Positions 55,354-64,000 are shown, counted from the first letter of the stretch. The stretch is DNA of 64,000 nucleotides from Marivita geojedonensis (GCF_002115805.1 NZ_JFKC01000007.1:111172-175171); one strand, 5' to 3'. Notes: generated by a model from the sequence alone, not told the origin. Translations and numbers: made by a program.

Positions 55354-56688
55354 TTACTGAGCGCTGCGCGGGGTCAGGTTGAAGCCCGTCATTTCGCCAA
55401 GCTGTTTGGCCGCAAGACCGATCAATCCCACAAGCAACGCAACCAGAACTCCCAGTCCGAATTTGGAACCGTTGGATTTCTTTTTGGTCGGCACGGATGC
55501 GCCCGTTTCGATCACCGGAACCGAGATCACTGGACGTACACCAAGCACACGTTCCATTTGCGCTGCATTGCGGATCGGCGGGTTCAACATCTCCAGGACA
55601 AAGGCGATGCCCACTGCAACAAGAATGCTGGCCAAGCCACCGAACAGCGCGATCGACCGCTTGCTGCGGGACACCGGGTAGGTCGGAACGATAGCAGGCT
55701 CCAGCACTTCGAACCGCGCCAGTTGACGCTGTTCTTCGAGGCTCTGGCTCATCTCGGCATCCGCTTTGCGGCGGGAGATCACGGTGAACTGCTCATTCAA
55801 CTGGGTCAACTCACGCTCCAGCGATGCGAGCTCCCGCTCAACGGCCGGGGCACGTGCCAACAGAGCGTTGATCTGCGATACGCGATTTTCGATCAGGGCA
55901 ATTTGATCCTGCAGAACGGCCACCTGGCGTTCCAGCGCCTCTGGACGCACGCGGCTGCTGTTCGATTCAAGGCCAAGGGTCTGCTGACGAAGGGTCAGGA
56001 GCGATGCGTTGAGCGTGGTCAGCTCACCTTGGAGAACAGTGATATTCGCGGGAAGGAGTTCCGCATTTGCGGTTTTGAAATCAGCAATCCCTGCTTCTGC
56101 GGCAATGATCTCTTCGCGGATGCGCGCTTCTTCCGTGTTGAAGAATTCCAATTCGACCTGCGCACGATCAACACTGCGCGCACGCGCCTCTTCCATGACC
56201 CGTGCAAGAAGATCATTGGCGACATCGGCTGCCTTCTGAGCCTCGCTCAGATTAACGTCGATCACCATACCGGATACCGACTGGTTCGGCTGCCAGGCTT
56301 CTCCGGCAAGGATTGCATCAATCGTGACTGACTCGCGCATAGCCGTCAGACGCTCGGTCAAGGTCATGCTCGGATCTTCGCTAAAGAGATCATGGACCTC
56401 CATGATCTCGAGCAGAGAGCCACGAGACATGACACGCTGTTCGATCAGACGCACGGTACGGCGGGCATCGAGACTGGCGCGGGTGTCAGTCATGGCGCCT
56501 GCGCTGGTGTTGGTTCCGGCGACCTGAGCGTCTTCGATCTGGACCACGGCGATGGCGTTGTACACCGGCGTACGGGTCAGGGCGACAATTACAGAAACAA
56601 CACACCCAATGAGGGTGATCAGAACAATAAGACCAACGCGCCGCTTGATTGCGGAGAAGACCTCTTCGAACGACTGAAAATACAACAC
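55354..56688 (-). CDS. Wzz/polysaccharide co-polymerase chain-length protein
   Basis: A 444-residue inner-membrane protein controlling glycan length. Transmembrane segments lie near residues 17-37 (LIVLITLIGCVVSVIVAL) and 418-436, with a long periplasmic coiled-coil domain between (about residues 180-330). The Pro-rich motif before TM2 is present in VEPAIVPTYPVSRSKRSIALFG (about residue 327), where a first pass into the membrane also seems likely. GTG start behind GGAG. It lacks a fused kinase, which is encoded convergently. Confidence 0.88.
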   Translation of the reverse strand: MLYFQSFEEVFSAIKRRVGLIVLITLIGCVVSVIVALTRTPVYNAIAVVQIEDAQVAGTNTSAGAMTDTRASLDARRTVRLIEQRVMSRGSLLEIMEVHDLFSEDPSMTLTERLTAMRESVTIDAILAGEAWQPNQSVSGMVIDVNLSEAQKAADVANDLLARVMEEARARSVDRAQVELEFFNTEEARIREEIIAAEAGIADFKTANAELLPANITVLQGELTTLNASLLTLRQQTLGLESNSSRVRPEALERQVAVLQDQIALIENRVSQINALLARAPAVERELASLERELTQLNEQFTVISRRKADAEMSQSLEEQRQLARFEVLEPAIVPTYPVSRSKRSIALFGGLASILVAVGIAFVLEMLNPPIRNAAQMERVLGVRPVISVPVIETGASVPTKKKSNGSKFGLGVLVALLVGLIGLAAKQLGEMTGFNLTPRSAQ

Positions 56689-56874
56689 GTATTCAGCTCC
56701 AGAACTAAGGCCCCCGCCTTGCCCAATGTGCGGTCAAACTGTGACCGTGTGCCTTGGACAAGACACAATTTAGCCAAAAAAAGGCAAAATTGCGACAGCA
56801 AAGGACGCGCGAATTGGAAACAACGCGTTTCCACGTGCTGCCTTTTCGGACGTCGTCTGAGACAGGAAAGAGCG

Positions 56875-57822
56875 TCAGTTCGCCGGGATACCGGTGACCG
56901 GAAGTTGGGACACAACATCCCATACTGTTTGCTGCATAAGCCTTGCCAGCAAGGGACTTGGGGCCTGTGCAGGCGTGCCATCCGCGCGGTTCAGCTGTGC
57001 CGGAAGTCCCACCGGAGAGCGCTGATACAGGACGGCGAAGTGCGTCAATGCCACGAGGTACGATCCAAGATCGTTCACATGGATCGCGTCGAGAGAGCCA
57101 TCTTCGAATCGGGCGAAAAAGTGTTCGCGTGACGTAATTCCATCCACGCCTTCCCCAGCTTCGATCCGGCGAACCAGTTCAGCAAAGACACGTCCGGCAG
57201 GAATAACGTAAATCGGATCGGCATCAGGAGCCGAAGCCATCGCCTGGGCAATCAGAATACCTTCCCAATATCGCTCTGGATCGGCGTCCAAACGCTCGAG
57301 CCAACCTTGTGGATCGTTCAGATCATGCCAGGATTCGTACAGAAAGATTCGAATATCAGGATTACCGTCTCGTGCGGCTGTTACCCACTTCTCAAGATAG
57401 AGCGGCGACTCAAAGTATTCGATCGCGGCTTCAATCTCGACCATCTCGGTCAGAACGAAAGTGTCGTACGATCCACTTGCAAGCGCGTCTTTTGCATCGC
57501 GGTAGCGGTCATGGGCGTTTTCCGTCTCGAAGCCCTGGATCGGCTCATCCGGATTCCAGTGTGCCCTGAGCGGAGTTCCCCAGCCAAGTTGCGATGCGTA
57601 GTCGTGCCCGGCCATCTGCGCCAGCATTGCGGGCATGTCGCGCCCGACCAGGGAATGTCCGAGATGGAACACGGTGAGGGGGCCATCAGGCGCGGGCAGC
57701 GGCGTCTCATAAACCGCCGCCAGCTCTTCGGAGGTCAGCGTTTTTGGCTTTCCGAAATACACAAGCCCAACCGCACCGCAGACGGCTGCAGCAAGTCCGG
57801 CGATAAGGGCACCCTTCGCCAT
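56875..57822 (-). CDS. SGNH/GDSL-like hydrolase, membrane-anchored
   Basis: A 315-residue protein with an N-terminal hydrophobic anchor or signal (ALIAGLAAAVCGAVGLVYFG). The extracytoplasmic part has LTVFHLGHSLVGRDMPAML (block I, catalytic Ser in GHS) and FEDGSLDAIHVNDLGSYLVAL (block V, Asp-x-x-His), separated by about 200 residues. An esterase acting on acyl or acetyl groups of the secreted glycan or peptide is plausible. It begins 6 bases after the NRPS gene stop, so it belongs to that operon; 186 non-coding bases separate it from the Wzz gene. Confidence 0.75.
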   Translation of the reverse strand: MAKGALIAGLAAAVCGAVGLVYFGKPKTLTSEELAAVYETPLPAPDGPLTVFHLGHSLVGRDMPAMLAQMAGHDYASQLGWGTPLRAHWNPDEPIQGFETENAHDRYRDAKDALASGSYDTFVLTEMVEIEAAIEYFESPLYLEKWVTAARDGNPDIRIFLYESWHDLNDPQGWLERLDADPERYWEGILIAQAMASAPDADPIYVIPAGRVFAELVRRIEAGEGVDGITSREHFFARFEDGSLDAIHVNDLGSYLVALTHFAVLYQRSPVGLPAQLNRADGTPAQAPSPLLARLMQQTVWDVVSQLPVTGIPAN

Positions 57823-57828
57823 GCGCTG

Positions 57829-60800
57829 TCAGGCTTGACGACGTGCCCGCATCGCGCGTCGGCGGGCCATTGCATCCGCTCGGGTCTGCGCCCGATCTTG
57901 ATGCGTCGGTTTCGCGATGGGCGTTACGTTTGACGGCGGGCTGCCGGTCAACTGGGATCCGCCTCCCAGTCTCGCAACACGGTCAGCCAGGGCACCGAGT
58001 GTCGGGAACTGAAAGATGTCGGTGATTGATAATTTCGCGACATCCAACCTGTCCCGCATTGCGCGATGTGTCTGAACAGCCAAAAGAGAGTGGCCGCCAA
58101 GTTCGAAGAAATTGTCTTCAGCGGTGATTTCCTGCACACCAAGAACCTCGGTCCATATAGCTGCAATGCTCTGGCGCAGTGTCTCATCCGCTTTCCCCGC
58201 ACCTTGCTCAGGCGAGGACACTTTTGGTTTCGGCCGCGCCACCTGAGCGACCGGTGCCGGCAATGCATTTCGGTCGATCTTTTGGTTTGGCGTGACCGGG
58301 AACGCATCCAGTGTCACGACATGAGCGGGGATCATGTAGTCTGGCAACCGCTTGGACAGTTTGGCGCGAAGAGCGGCGGGTTCGATCTTGGATGCGCCGA
58401 TCACGTAAGCAACGAGGCGAACATCGCCAGGTGTATCCTCGCGCGCAAGAACAACCGCGCTGGGTACATCTGCAACCTCTTGAATCGCACTTTCGATTTC
58501 ACCCAGTTCAATGCGGAAACCCCGCAATTTGACCTGGTGATCCGCCCGGCCGAGGAAATCAAGCCGCCCATCCGGGCGACGCCGGACCAGATCGCCGGTA
58601 CGATATATCCGGCCCTCTGCAAACGGGTTGTCGCGGAAGCGTTCTGCGGTCATCTCTTCACGTTTCCAATATCCGCGCGTTACTCCATCGCCACCGATCC
58701 ACAGTTCGCCAGGTTCACCGACACCGACAGGCGCAAGCGTGTCATCCAGAACATAGAGCTGGGTGTTCGCAATGGGCAGCCCGATATTCACCGTCGCCTC
58801 AGCGGCGGTCGCAACTTCTGTGGAGGACCAAATCGTTGTCTCGGTCGGTCCGTACATGTTGGTGATCACCGCGCCGGTTGCCGTACTGAGATCGGCCACA
58901 AGTGAACCTGGCAACGCTTCCCCACCGAGGAAGAGATGTCGCAACCCGCGCAATTGAGCACGCGCGTCGTCGTCCATAGCGATCATCCGGGCCATAGAGG
59001 GTGTGCATTGCATATGGGTGACGTCATGCCTTTTGAGCATCGCCGCAATCGAGAAATCCGTCTCGTCGTGATCGACCGACGGCGCCGAGAGCCGGACAAC
59101 TTCGGCAAGCGGCTTGAGCCCTTCCAAGACCTGATCCGCATCGATCCCGTAGTCGATCAGACAGGCAATCTCGGCCACGCCAATCGCTTTGAGTTGCTCA
59201 ACCCGCTCCAATGCGTCTTCGATGGTGCCAAACAGACCACTGCCGTTGAAATACCGCTCGAACGCGAAATCAAGGATACCTTCAAGGTCGTCCTCACTCA
59301 GATCACCAAGGTTCAGCTCGAACGCATTCTTAACGCCTTCCGGTCGTTTGAAGGCAGGGAACGCCCAAGCATATTGCTTGATCAGACCAGCCGCAGACCG
59401 AAGATAGTCCTTCATGGGTTCGCGGGCGATCTCTCGGGCTTTCTCACGCGTCTCAGCAAGGCAGGTGTGCAACATCAGAGTGACGGTAAACCTGTCCGGA
59501 TCATGTCCGGCATCGCGCAAGGCATGCCGATAGATCTTGATCTTTTCCGCGACCTCTTCGACGGACTGACCAAGCAGGTGCGTCAGAACATGGGCACCGT
59601 TGCTTCCAGCTTCGCGCCAAGTGTCCGGGTTGCCGGCTGTGGTCACCCAGATCGGCAGCTCTTTTGACACCGGGCGTGGCTGTGTCACGACCTCATGCAT
59701 CTGGCCATCCTTGCGCGGGAAGGCGACAGGTTCACCACGCCACAGTTTTCGCACCTGTTCGATGGCCTCGAACATGGCAGGCTTATTATCCGGTGGCGTA
59801 TTTTCCGGGCGCAGAACGAAATCATCCGGCTGCCATCCACTGGCGATGGCCAGACCGGCGCGCCCGTTGGTGAGGTTGTCAATCACCGCCCATTCTTCGG
59901 CTATGCGTGCGGGATGGTGCAGCGGAGCGACGCAGCTTCCCGCACGCACACCAATCTGCTTGGTGACCCCTGCCACCGCAGCCCCTGTGACCGATGGGTT
60001 GGGATAAGGACCACCGAATGCGTGGAAGTGGCGTTCGGGCGTCCAGACGGCGCAGAACCCATTCTCATCCGCGAACTTTGCGCCTTCAAGAAGCAGCCGG
60101 TACTTGTCTCGTCCTACTCCATCATCGTTGCCCCAGTAGTAGATCGAGAACTCCATCCCATCGCCGGAATTGCGCGATGGACCACCGGAAATCACTCCGC
60201 GTTGACTGGAGCTGGGCAGGACAACCTTGTTGCCGCGGGCCATCGTGTAAAACAGCTCAAGAACAGAGATATCGAAGCTGAGGCTGGTTACGGCCAGCCA
60301 GGCCGCCGATTCCTGATCGGGTATAACTGCGTCCATGCCCGCATAGAAATTCAGCACGTTGCGATGTTCGACCATCACACCTTTCGGCTGACCGGTGGAG
60401 CCGGAAGTGTAGATCACATAGGCGAGGTTTACGGCAGACGCGGTTGGCTCGGGATTGCCGATATGAGCAGATGCAAGCCGAGGATCTCGGTCCAATACAA
60501 GAAGATCTGCATCGGTTTCGGGCAACTGGTTTTCAATCCCATTTTCGGTAATCACAACAGCCGCCCCACTGTCGGTGAGGTAGTGCGCCAGGCGATCCTT
60601 CGGATAGTCCGGATCAAGTGGTAGATACGCCCCGCCCGCCTTCAGGATCCCGAGCGCACCTGCAATGAGATCCGGGCTGCGTCGGCAATGCAAACCGACC
60701 ATCGTATCCGGCCCGACCCCCATTGCACGCAGGGTATGCGCAACGCGGTTGGCGTGTTCGTTCAGGGTTGCATAAGTGATTTCGGACATTTCGAACACCA

Positions 60801-62406
60801 AAGCGATCGCATCAGGTGTTCGCGCGACCTGCGCTTCGAAGGCGGCATGCATCGTCGTCGGTCCATCCAAGGCCGTTTCCGTCGCATTATGTGCGCCCAG
60901 AACGTTTCCTCGTTCGTCGGGAGGCAGCAGGTCAATGGCGTCCACACCGTCTCCACCTGCAAGCTGATCTGCAATCCACTGAACGCGGCGGATCAGAATG
61001 TGTGCAAAATCAGGGGAGATACGGCCTTCGTCGATATGAGCGGCGACACCGGCCTCTGTTTGTTCAAACGTAATCGCGGTCTCTGGGACAGGCCCCGCGT
61101 CCAGCGACATGCCCAAAGCAGGCGTTTCCGGTACTTCCAGCGTTGGGTCACGGAGTGGCAGATCAATGGCGAAACCGGTATCGAGTTGCGGAAACTCGTT
61201 GCCAAGCGTGTCCAACCTCTGGGGAACCCACGCATTGACCAAGCCATTGTCCGCATCCTCTTTCAGCTTTGGATTGGTAACCGCGATGACTGTGTCTTGG
61301 TGCGACGCCAGACGAGATGCCATCAACCCAACCGCTTTGACGAGGTGCGACCGGTTGATTTCAGTCTGAATGGTGTTGAGAGACGGCGCATCCTCACGCG
61401 CAAAAGGCAGAGACAGTGGGACGCTGCCCGACAGTTGGCGACGCCAGAAGCCATCCTTCCGCGCGACCGCCCGCATGGTTTCGGTAATCGCGGTTCGTTC
61501 GGTCAGGTCAAGGCTGTTCAGGACATCTCCCAATTTCACGAGCTTTTCCAGATGAACCGATTTGCCGCTGACATCGGTCAATCCGGACAGTCGAAGGGCT
61601 GCATCGGTACAGGCAATGGTGACTGCCGTATCGTCTACTTCGATAACCGTTCCTGCAGCCGCGCTGCTTTGGGTCACTGCGCCCTGGCCTACATGCACAA
61701 TTCGCTCACCCAATCGAAGTTTAGGCGTGCAGAGCGGGTTCCAATACGTGCCGTGATCCAGTGCCCGGATCATTCTCAGGACAGCATCGGCAGGCTGATC
61801 GAATTGGAGCAGCCCATTTGCCTCTGGTCGGTCTGTCAGCGCATGGTAGCTGCGTTGGAACATATCCTGCGCATGGCGATTTGGCATCCCACCAGTCAGT
61901 TCTGACAAAAGGTCAGGAAAGCTGGTTAGGCCAGCCTCATAACACTTGGTATTGAGCGTCAAAGCGGTGTCATCCGGCGACAGATCGAAATGGCGCTGAA
62001 CAAGGATGTCCCCGGTGTCCACGCCTTCGGCAATCAGATGCCACGTGATCCCGTGTGTCGGTTCGCCATCAAGCAGCGCCCATACCGGTGCATTCAGGCC
62101 AGCGTGTCTTGGCAATGGTCCATCGTGAAAGTTGATGGCTCCTTTACGTCCAAGAGCAATCACCTCTGGCGTGAGAATCTTCAGGTTGGCAATACTGAAA
62201 ACCCAGTCGACCGTCAGACCATCAAGCCGTGTCGCCAGATCGGCGCCATGCGGCTCTACCCGAATACCTCTCCCATTTGCCCAGCCCACAAGATCCGGAT
62301 TATCCGTGACAAGCACCATCAGACTGTGTCCCTGACCCAAGAGCGTTTCAGCGCAATGCTGGGTCAGGCTTTCGTCGCCGATGATGATGCTGTCAAAATG
62401 GGGCAT
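57829..62406 (-). CDS. single-module NRPS: formyltransferase - C remnant - A with embedded LLM - PCP
   Basis: A 1525-residue enzyme. Residues 1-300: formyltransferase with N92, H94 and D130 (INFHDGPLP, EGVDTGD). About 310-485: resembles the C-terminal half of a condensation domain, without HHxxxDG. About 510-735: first part of an adenylation domain (AYVIYTSGSTGQPKG, SLSFDISVLELF). About 750-1095: luciferase-like FMN monooxygenase of the MupA/Atu3671 type. About 1105-1395: rest of the adenylation domain (NMYGPTETT, YRTGDLVRRRPDG, NQKIDRNALP). 1410-1485: carrier protein, Ser1440 in NFFELGGHSLLAV. An Arg-rich tail follows. It likely loads, oxidises and formylates one amino acid. The amino acid is unknown. 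Confidence 0.93.
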   Translation of the reverse strand: MPHFDSIIIGDESLTQHCAETLLGQGHSLMVLVTDNPDLVGWANGRGIRVEPHGADLATRLDGLTVDWVFSIANLKILTPEVIALGRKGAINFHDGPLPRHAGLNAPVWALLDGEPTHGITWHLIAEGVDTGDILVQRHFDLSPDDTALTLNTKCYEAGLTSFPDLLSELTGGMPNRHAQDMFQRSYHALTDRPEANGLLQFDQPADAVLRMIRALDHGTYWNPLCTPKLRLGERIVHVGQGAVTQSSAAAGTVIEVDDTAVTIACTDAALRLSGLTDVSGKSVHLEKLVKLGDVLNSLDLTERTAITETMRAVARKDGFWRRQLSGSVPLSLPFAREDAPSLNTIQTEINRSHLVKAVGLMASRLASHQDTVIAVTNPKLKEDADNGLVNAWVPQRLDTLGNEFPQLDTGFAIDLPLRDPTLEVPETPALGMSLDAGPVPETAITFEQTEAGVAAHIDEGRISPDFAHILIRRVQWIADQLAGGDGVDAIDLLPPDERGNVLGAHNATETALDGPTTMHAAFEAQVARTPDAIALVFEMSEITYATLNEHANRVAHTLRAMGVGPDTMVGLHCRRSPDLIAGALGILKAGGAYLPLDPDYPKDRLAHYLTDSGAAVVITENGIENQLPETDADLLVLDRDPRLASAHIGNPEPTASAVNLAYVIYTSGSTGQPKGVMVEHRNVLNFYAGMDAVIPDQESAAWLAVTSLSFDISVLELFYTMARGNKVVLPSSSQRGVISGGPSRNSGDGMEFSIYYWGNDDGVGRDKYRLLLEGAKFADENGFCAVWTPERHFHAFGGPYPNPSVTGAAVAGVTKQIGVRAGSCVAPLHHPARIAEEWAVIDNLTNGRAGLAIASGWQPDDFVLRPENTPPDNKPAMFEAIEQVRKLWRGEPVAFPRKDGQMHEVVTQPRPVSKELPIWVTTAGNPDTWREAGSNGAHVLTHLLGQSVEEVAEKIKIYRHALRDAGHDPDRFTVTLMLHTCLAETREKAREIAREPMKDYLRSAAGLIKQYAWAFPAFKRPEGVKNAFELNLGDLSEDDLEGILDFAFERYFNGSGLFGTIEDALERVEQLKAIGVAEIACLIDYGIDADQVLEGLKPLAEVVRLSAPSVDHDETDFSIAAMLKRHDVTHMQCTPSMARMIAMDDDARAQLRGLRHLFLGGEALPGSLVADLSTATGAVITNMYGPTETTIWSSTEVATAAEATVNIGLPIANTQLYVLDDTLAPVGVGEPGELWIGGDGVTRGYWKREEMTAERFRDNPFAEGRIYRTGDLVRRRPDGRLDFLGRADHQVKLRGFRIELGEIESAIQEVADVPSAVVLAREDTPGDVRLVAYVIGASKIEPAALRAKLSKRLPDYMIPAHVVTLDAFPVTPNQKIDRNALPAPVAQVARPKPKVSSPEQGAGKADETLRQSIAAIWTEVLGVQEITAEDNFFELGGHSLLAVQTHRAMRDRLDVAKLSITDIFQFPTLGALADRVARLGGGSQLTGSPPSNVTPIAKPTHQDRAQTRADAMARRRAMRARRQA

Positions 62407-62408
62407 AG

Positions 62409-63428
62409 TCAGTCCACGCTGGTCTGAAGGGTTGTTTTGGGATGAGGGCTGATGGCCCTGATCGACGCGTTAGGTGTCGGTCGGAAAAACGCCTGCACAT
62501 CGTGCGAGATCAGATCCCGGATAAAGCGATTGGAGTCGGTATTCGGTTTCCGCTCGACCATACGTCGAACCCGCCAGAGCGACGTTCCAACGGCATTGAG
62601 GACGGTCGCGGCAACTGCGTAGGCGCGACCATAGTTCTTGCTGTAGAAATACCAGCGGCTTTCATACCAGTAGGGCGGTGTCCGTTTCCAACTACCCATC
62701 CCGGTCGAGACCGACCCGATATGACACACGCGGCTTTCGCGAACGAAGTGCACCTCGTGTCCAGCACGTTGCGCACGCAGGCACAGGTCGGTTTCTTCGA
62801 AGTATAGAAAGAAGGTCTCGTCGAAGAGGCCAATGTCATTGAGAACACGTGTCCTAGCGAGCATTGACGCGCCGACGATCCAACCCACCGGACCCGACGT
62901 ATCGGGCACATGCAAAGGAAGGACGTACTTCCTGAGCATCCGTGTCACAGGACCCATGCGAATGGAGGCTTCAAATTCGGACGCGAGGCCGGGAAGGCGG
63001 AACGCACTGCAATGATCGACGCCGTCTTCGCCCTGAATCCAGCTTCCTGCTATGGCCGCTTCGGGATGTGCGTTCAGATGTTTGACCAAAGCCGCGAGTC
63101 CGTCCTGTTCAACAGTCGCGTCCGGATTCAGGATATAGACGAATTCAGCATCTGGGCAGAGGTCAAGCCCAGCGCGAATACCGAAATTGTTTCCAGCCCC
63201 AAAGCCGCCATTGTGACCGGATTGAAGGACCTGAACATCGAGATGTTCGGGCCAAGACGCATCTTGCACGCCCGCTTGCATTTTCTTGAAGGAGTCATCC
63301 GGTGAGTCGTTATCGACCAGGACGATCACTCCATCGAAATCAGCCATGGCAACTGCCGCCGACTGCGCCGCAAGAACAGCCAAATCCGGGGTCTTATAAT
63401 TGAGAACAACAACGACAATACTCGTCAT
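62409..63428 (-). CDS. GT2 family glycosyltransferase (rhamnosyltransferase-like)
   Basis: A 339-residue GT-A enzyme: VVVVLNYKTPDLAVL at the N-terminus, VDNDSPDDSF, YILNPDATVEQDG (donor/metal site, about residue 97) and DETFFLYFEETDLCLRAQ (catalytic base region, about residue 203). This pattern is common in rhamnosyl- and related transferases. It lies 5 bases after a thioesterase-ending assembly-line gene and 2 bases before the NRPS gene, so a sugar is probably attached to the peptide product or to a glycan carrying it. Confidence 0.92.
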   Translation of the reverse strand: MTSIVVVVLNYKTPDLAVLAAQSAAVAMADFDGVIVLVDNDSPDDSFKKMQAGVQDASWPEHLDVQVLQSGHNGGFGAGNNFGIRAGLDLCPDAEFVYILNPDATVEQDGLAALVKHLNAHPEAAIAGSWIQGEDGVDHCSAFRLPGLASEFEASIRMGPVTRMLRKYVLPLHVPDTSGPVGWIVGASMLARTRVLNDIGLFDETFFLYFEETDLCLRAQRAGHEVHFVRESRVCHIGSVSTGMGSWKRTPPYWYESRWYFYSKNYGRAYAVAATVLNAVGTSLWRVRRMVERKPNTDSNRFIRDLISHDVQAFFRPTPNASIRAISPHPKTTLQTSVD

Positions 63429-63433
63429 ACTAT

Positions 63434-64000
63434 TTACTCCGCTGCCTGTTTGGCACTGAAAGACACAACATTTCCTTTACCACCCATCTTGGCTTCGGTG
63501 GTGGTGATGACATTGCGCAGATGGCTCCCAAGAACCCGTACATTGGGTTCAAGCACCATGCTGTCGTGATCGCCGGGGACTTCGAAGACCTCGATCTGCG
63601 GCGTGAACTGCCCCCAGTCGTTGTCGTCGAAAAGATAGGCCCGTTCGTGGTTCACCAACTGACCGCCGGACACTGTCCAAGCGCCCACCAAAGGAGGCCG
63701 GAACAACGCGATGCGACCGTCCCAGGGTTGCATTTGGTATTCCGCAACAGCCTTAAGGAAGGCGTGCTCTATTTCGGCATTGTGGAAGCTGTGCGCAGTA
63801 TGAGTTTCCGCCTGCACACGTCGTTTCTCGATTTCCCATGCAATGCGGTTGCGAAGCCAGACAAAAGGATAGGTCACGCCCTTTCGCCGCGTTTCCTGCC
63901 ATTGGATCAAGAGGCGATCTTTTCGGCTGAGTGGGCGGCGCTGCGGCAGGGGTGTGTCCAACAGTACGACCAGTGCAACTTCATCGCCCATAGCCCTAAG
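63434..64000 (-). CDS. thioesterase-terminated NRPS/PKS-type protein, C-terminal fragment
   Basis: Only the last 188 codons are inside the window; the frame stays open through the right edge (LRAMGDEVALVVLLDT), where an internal Met at 63991 is probably not the start. The sequence is the C-terminal part of an alpha/beta-hydrolase thioesterase: LLDTPLP after strand 6, a helical lid, and VPGDHDSMVLEPNVRVLGSHLR with the catalytic His. Such domains release products at the end of an assembly line. The nucleophile Ser and any C/A/KS domains would lie beyond 64000. Confidence 0.85.
   Translation of the reverse strand, partial: LRAMGDEVALVVLLDTPLPQRRPLSRKDRLLIQWQETRRKGVTYPFVWLRNRIAWEIEKRRVQAETHTAHSFHNAEIEHAFLKAVAEYQMQPWDGRIALFRPPLVGAWTVSGGQLVNHERAYLFDDNDWGQFTPQIEVFEVPGDHDSMVLEPNVRVLGSHLRNVITTTEAKMGGKGNVVSFSAKQAAE

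Noticed and set aside
60688..61905. 405-codon plus-strand frame inside the NRPS gene
   Set aside because: Antisense to the formyltransferase and adenylation coding region; no recognisable domain.
1..64000. tRNA, rRNA, CRISPR arrays, insertion sequences or prophage
   Set aside because: The few non-coding gaps show no cloverleaf, no regular repeats, no transposase or terminal inverted repeats and no phage genes.

Overview
The window looks like chromosomal DNA of a marine alphaproteobacterium of the Roseobacter group (Rhodobacteraceae). The reasons are high GC, many ATGA/GTGA gene overlaps, a mutL-rmuC pair, dapD/dapE/asd, Hint-domain secreted proteins, a CtrA-type TTAA-N7-TTAA box, and a split Wzz / BY-kinase-like pair. 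This assignment is inference from gene content; there is no rRNA. I see no tRNA, rRNA, CRISPR, prophage or insertion sequence. Both window ends cut genes (rmuC-like on the left, a thioesterase-ending enzyme on the right).

Layout. 1-13.9 kb is mostly housekeeping: mutL, an AEC transporter, S-formylglutathione hydrolase, a DUF188 protein, an ornithine cyclodeaminase-like protein, an MFS transporter, an M17 aminopeptidase coupled to an NlpC/P60 protein, a degenerate HPt-like protein, carbonic anhydrase, asd and a LOG-family protein. 14-24.7 kb holds lysine/DAP genes (dapD, dapE) interleaved with accessory genes: a serine/threonine dehydratase, a peptidoglycan-binding C39-like peptidase that appears frameshifted, a rhodanese, two overlapping Hint-domain genes behind a perfect CtrA box, and rnr.

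25-32.9 kb is a self-contained uptake and catabolic operon with a divergent LysR regulator: polar amino-acid ABC transporter, class III aminotransferase, beta-keto acid cleavage enzyme, GNAT acetyltransferase and an acetylpolyamine-amidohydrolase-type deacetylase. These four enzymes match, step for step, the biochemically described Pseudomonas route for L-beta-lysine (N6-acetylation, transamination, CoA-dependent cleavage, deacetylation). I propose this as the substrate; it is the most interesting functional prediction in the window.

33-42.9 kb is cell-wall and housekeeping: MltB-like transglycosylase, a quinone-reductase-like flavoprotein, transglutaminase, MBL hydrolase, and the gpmI - envC-like - ctpA operon followed by rppH. 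42.3-46.6 kb pairs a CDP-alcohol phosphatidyltransferase with a divergent ynjBCD-type ABC transporter, an arrangement that resembles the uncharacterised enterobacterial ynj locus.

46.6-64 kb is an exopolysaccharide-type cluster (WecG-family, GT4 and two GT2 glycosyltransferases; two Gfo/Idh/MocA + epimerase sets, one as separate genes and one fused; BY-kinase-like ATPase; Wzz). It adjoins nonribosomal-peptide genes. A 1525-residue protein carries formyltransferase, condensation-domain remnant, adenylation domain with an embedded luciferase-like monooxygenase, and carrier protein. A second assembly-line protein ending in a thioesterase runs off the right edge. A glycosyltransferase gene lies between these two in one apparent operon, which suggests a glycosylated peptide or an aminoacyl-decorated glycan.
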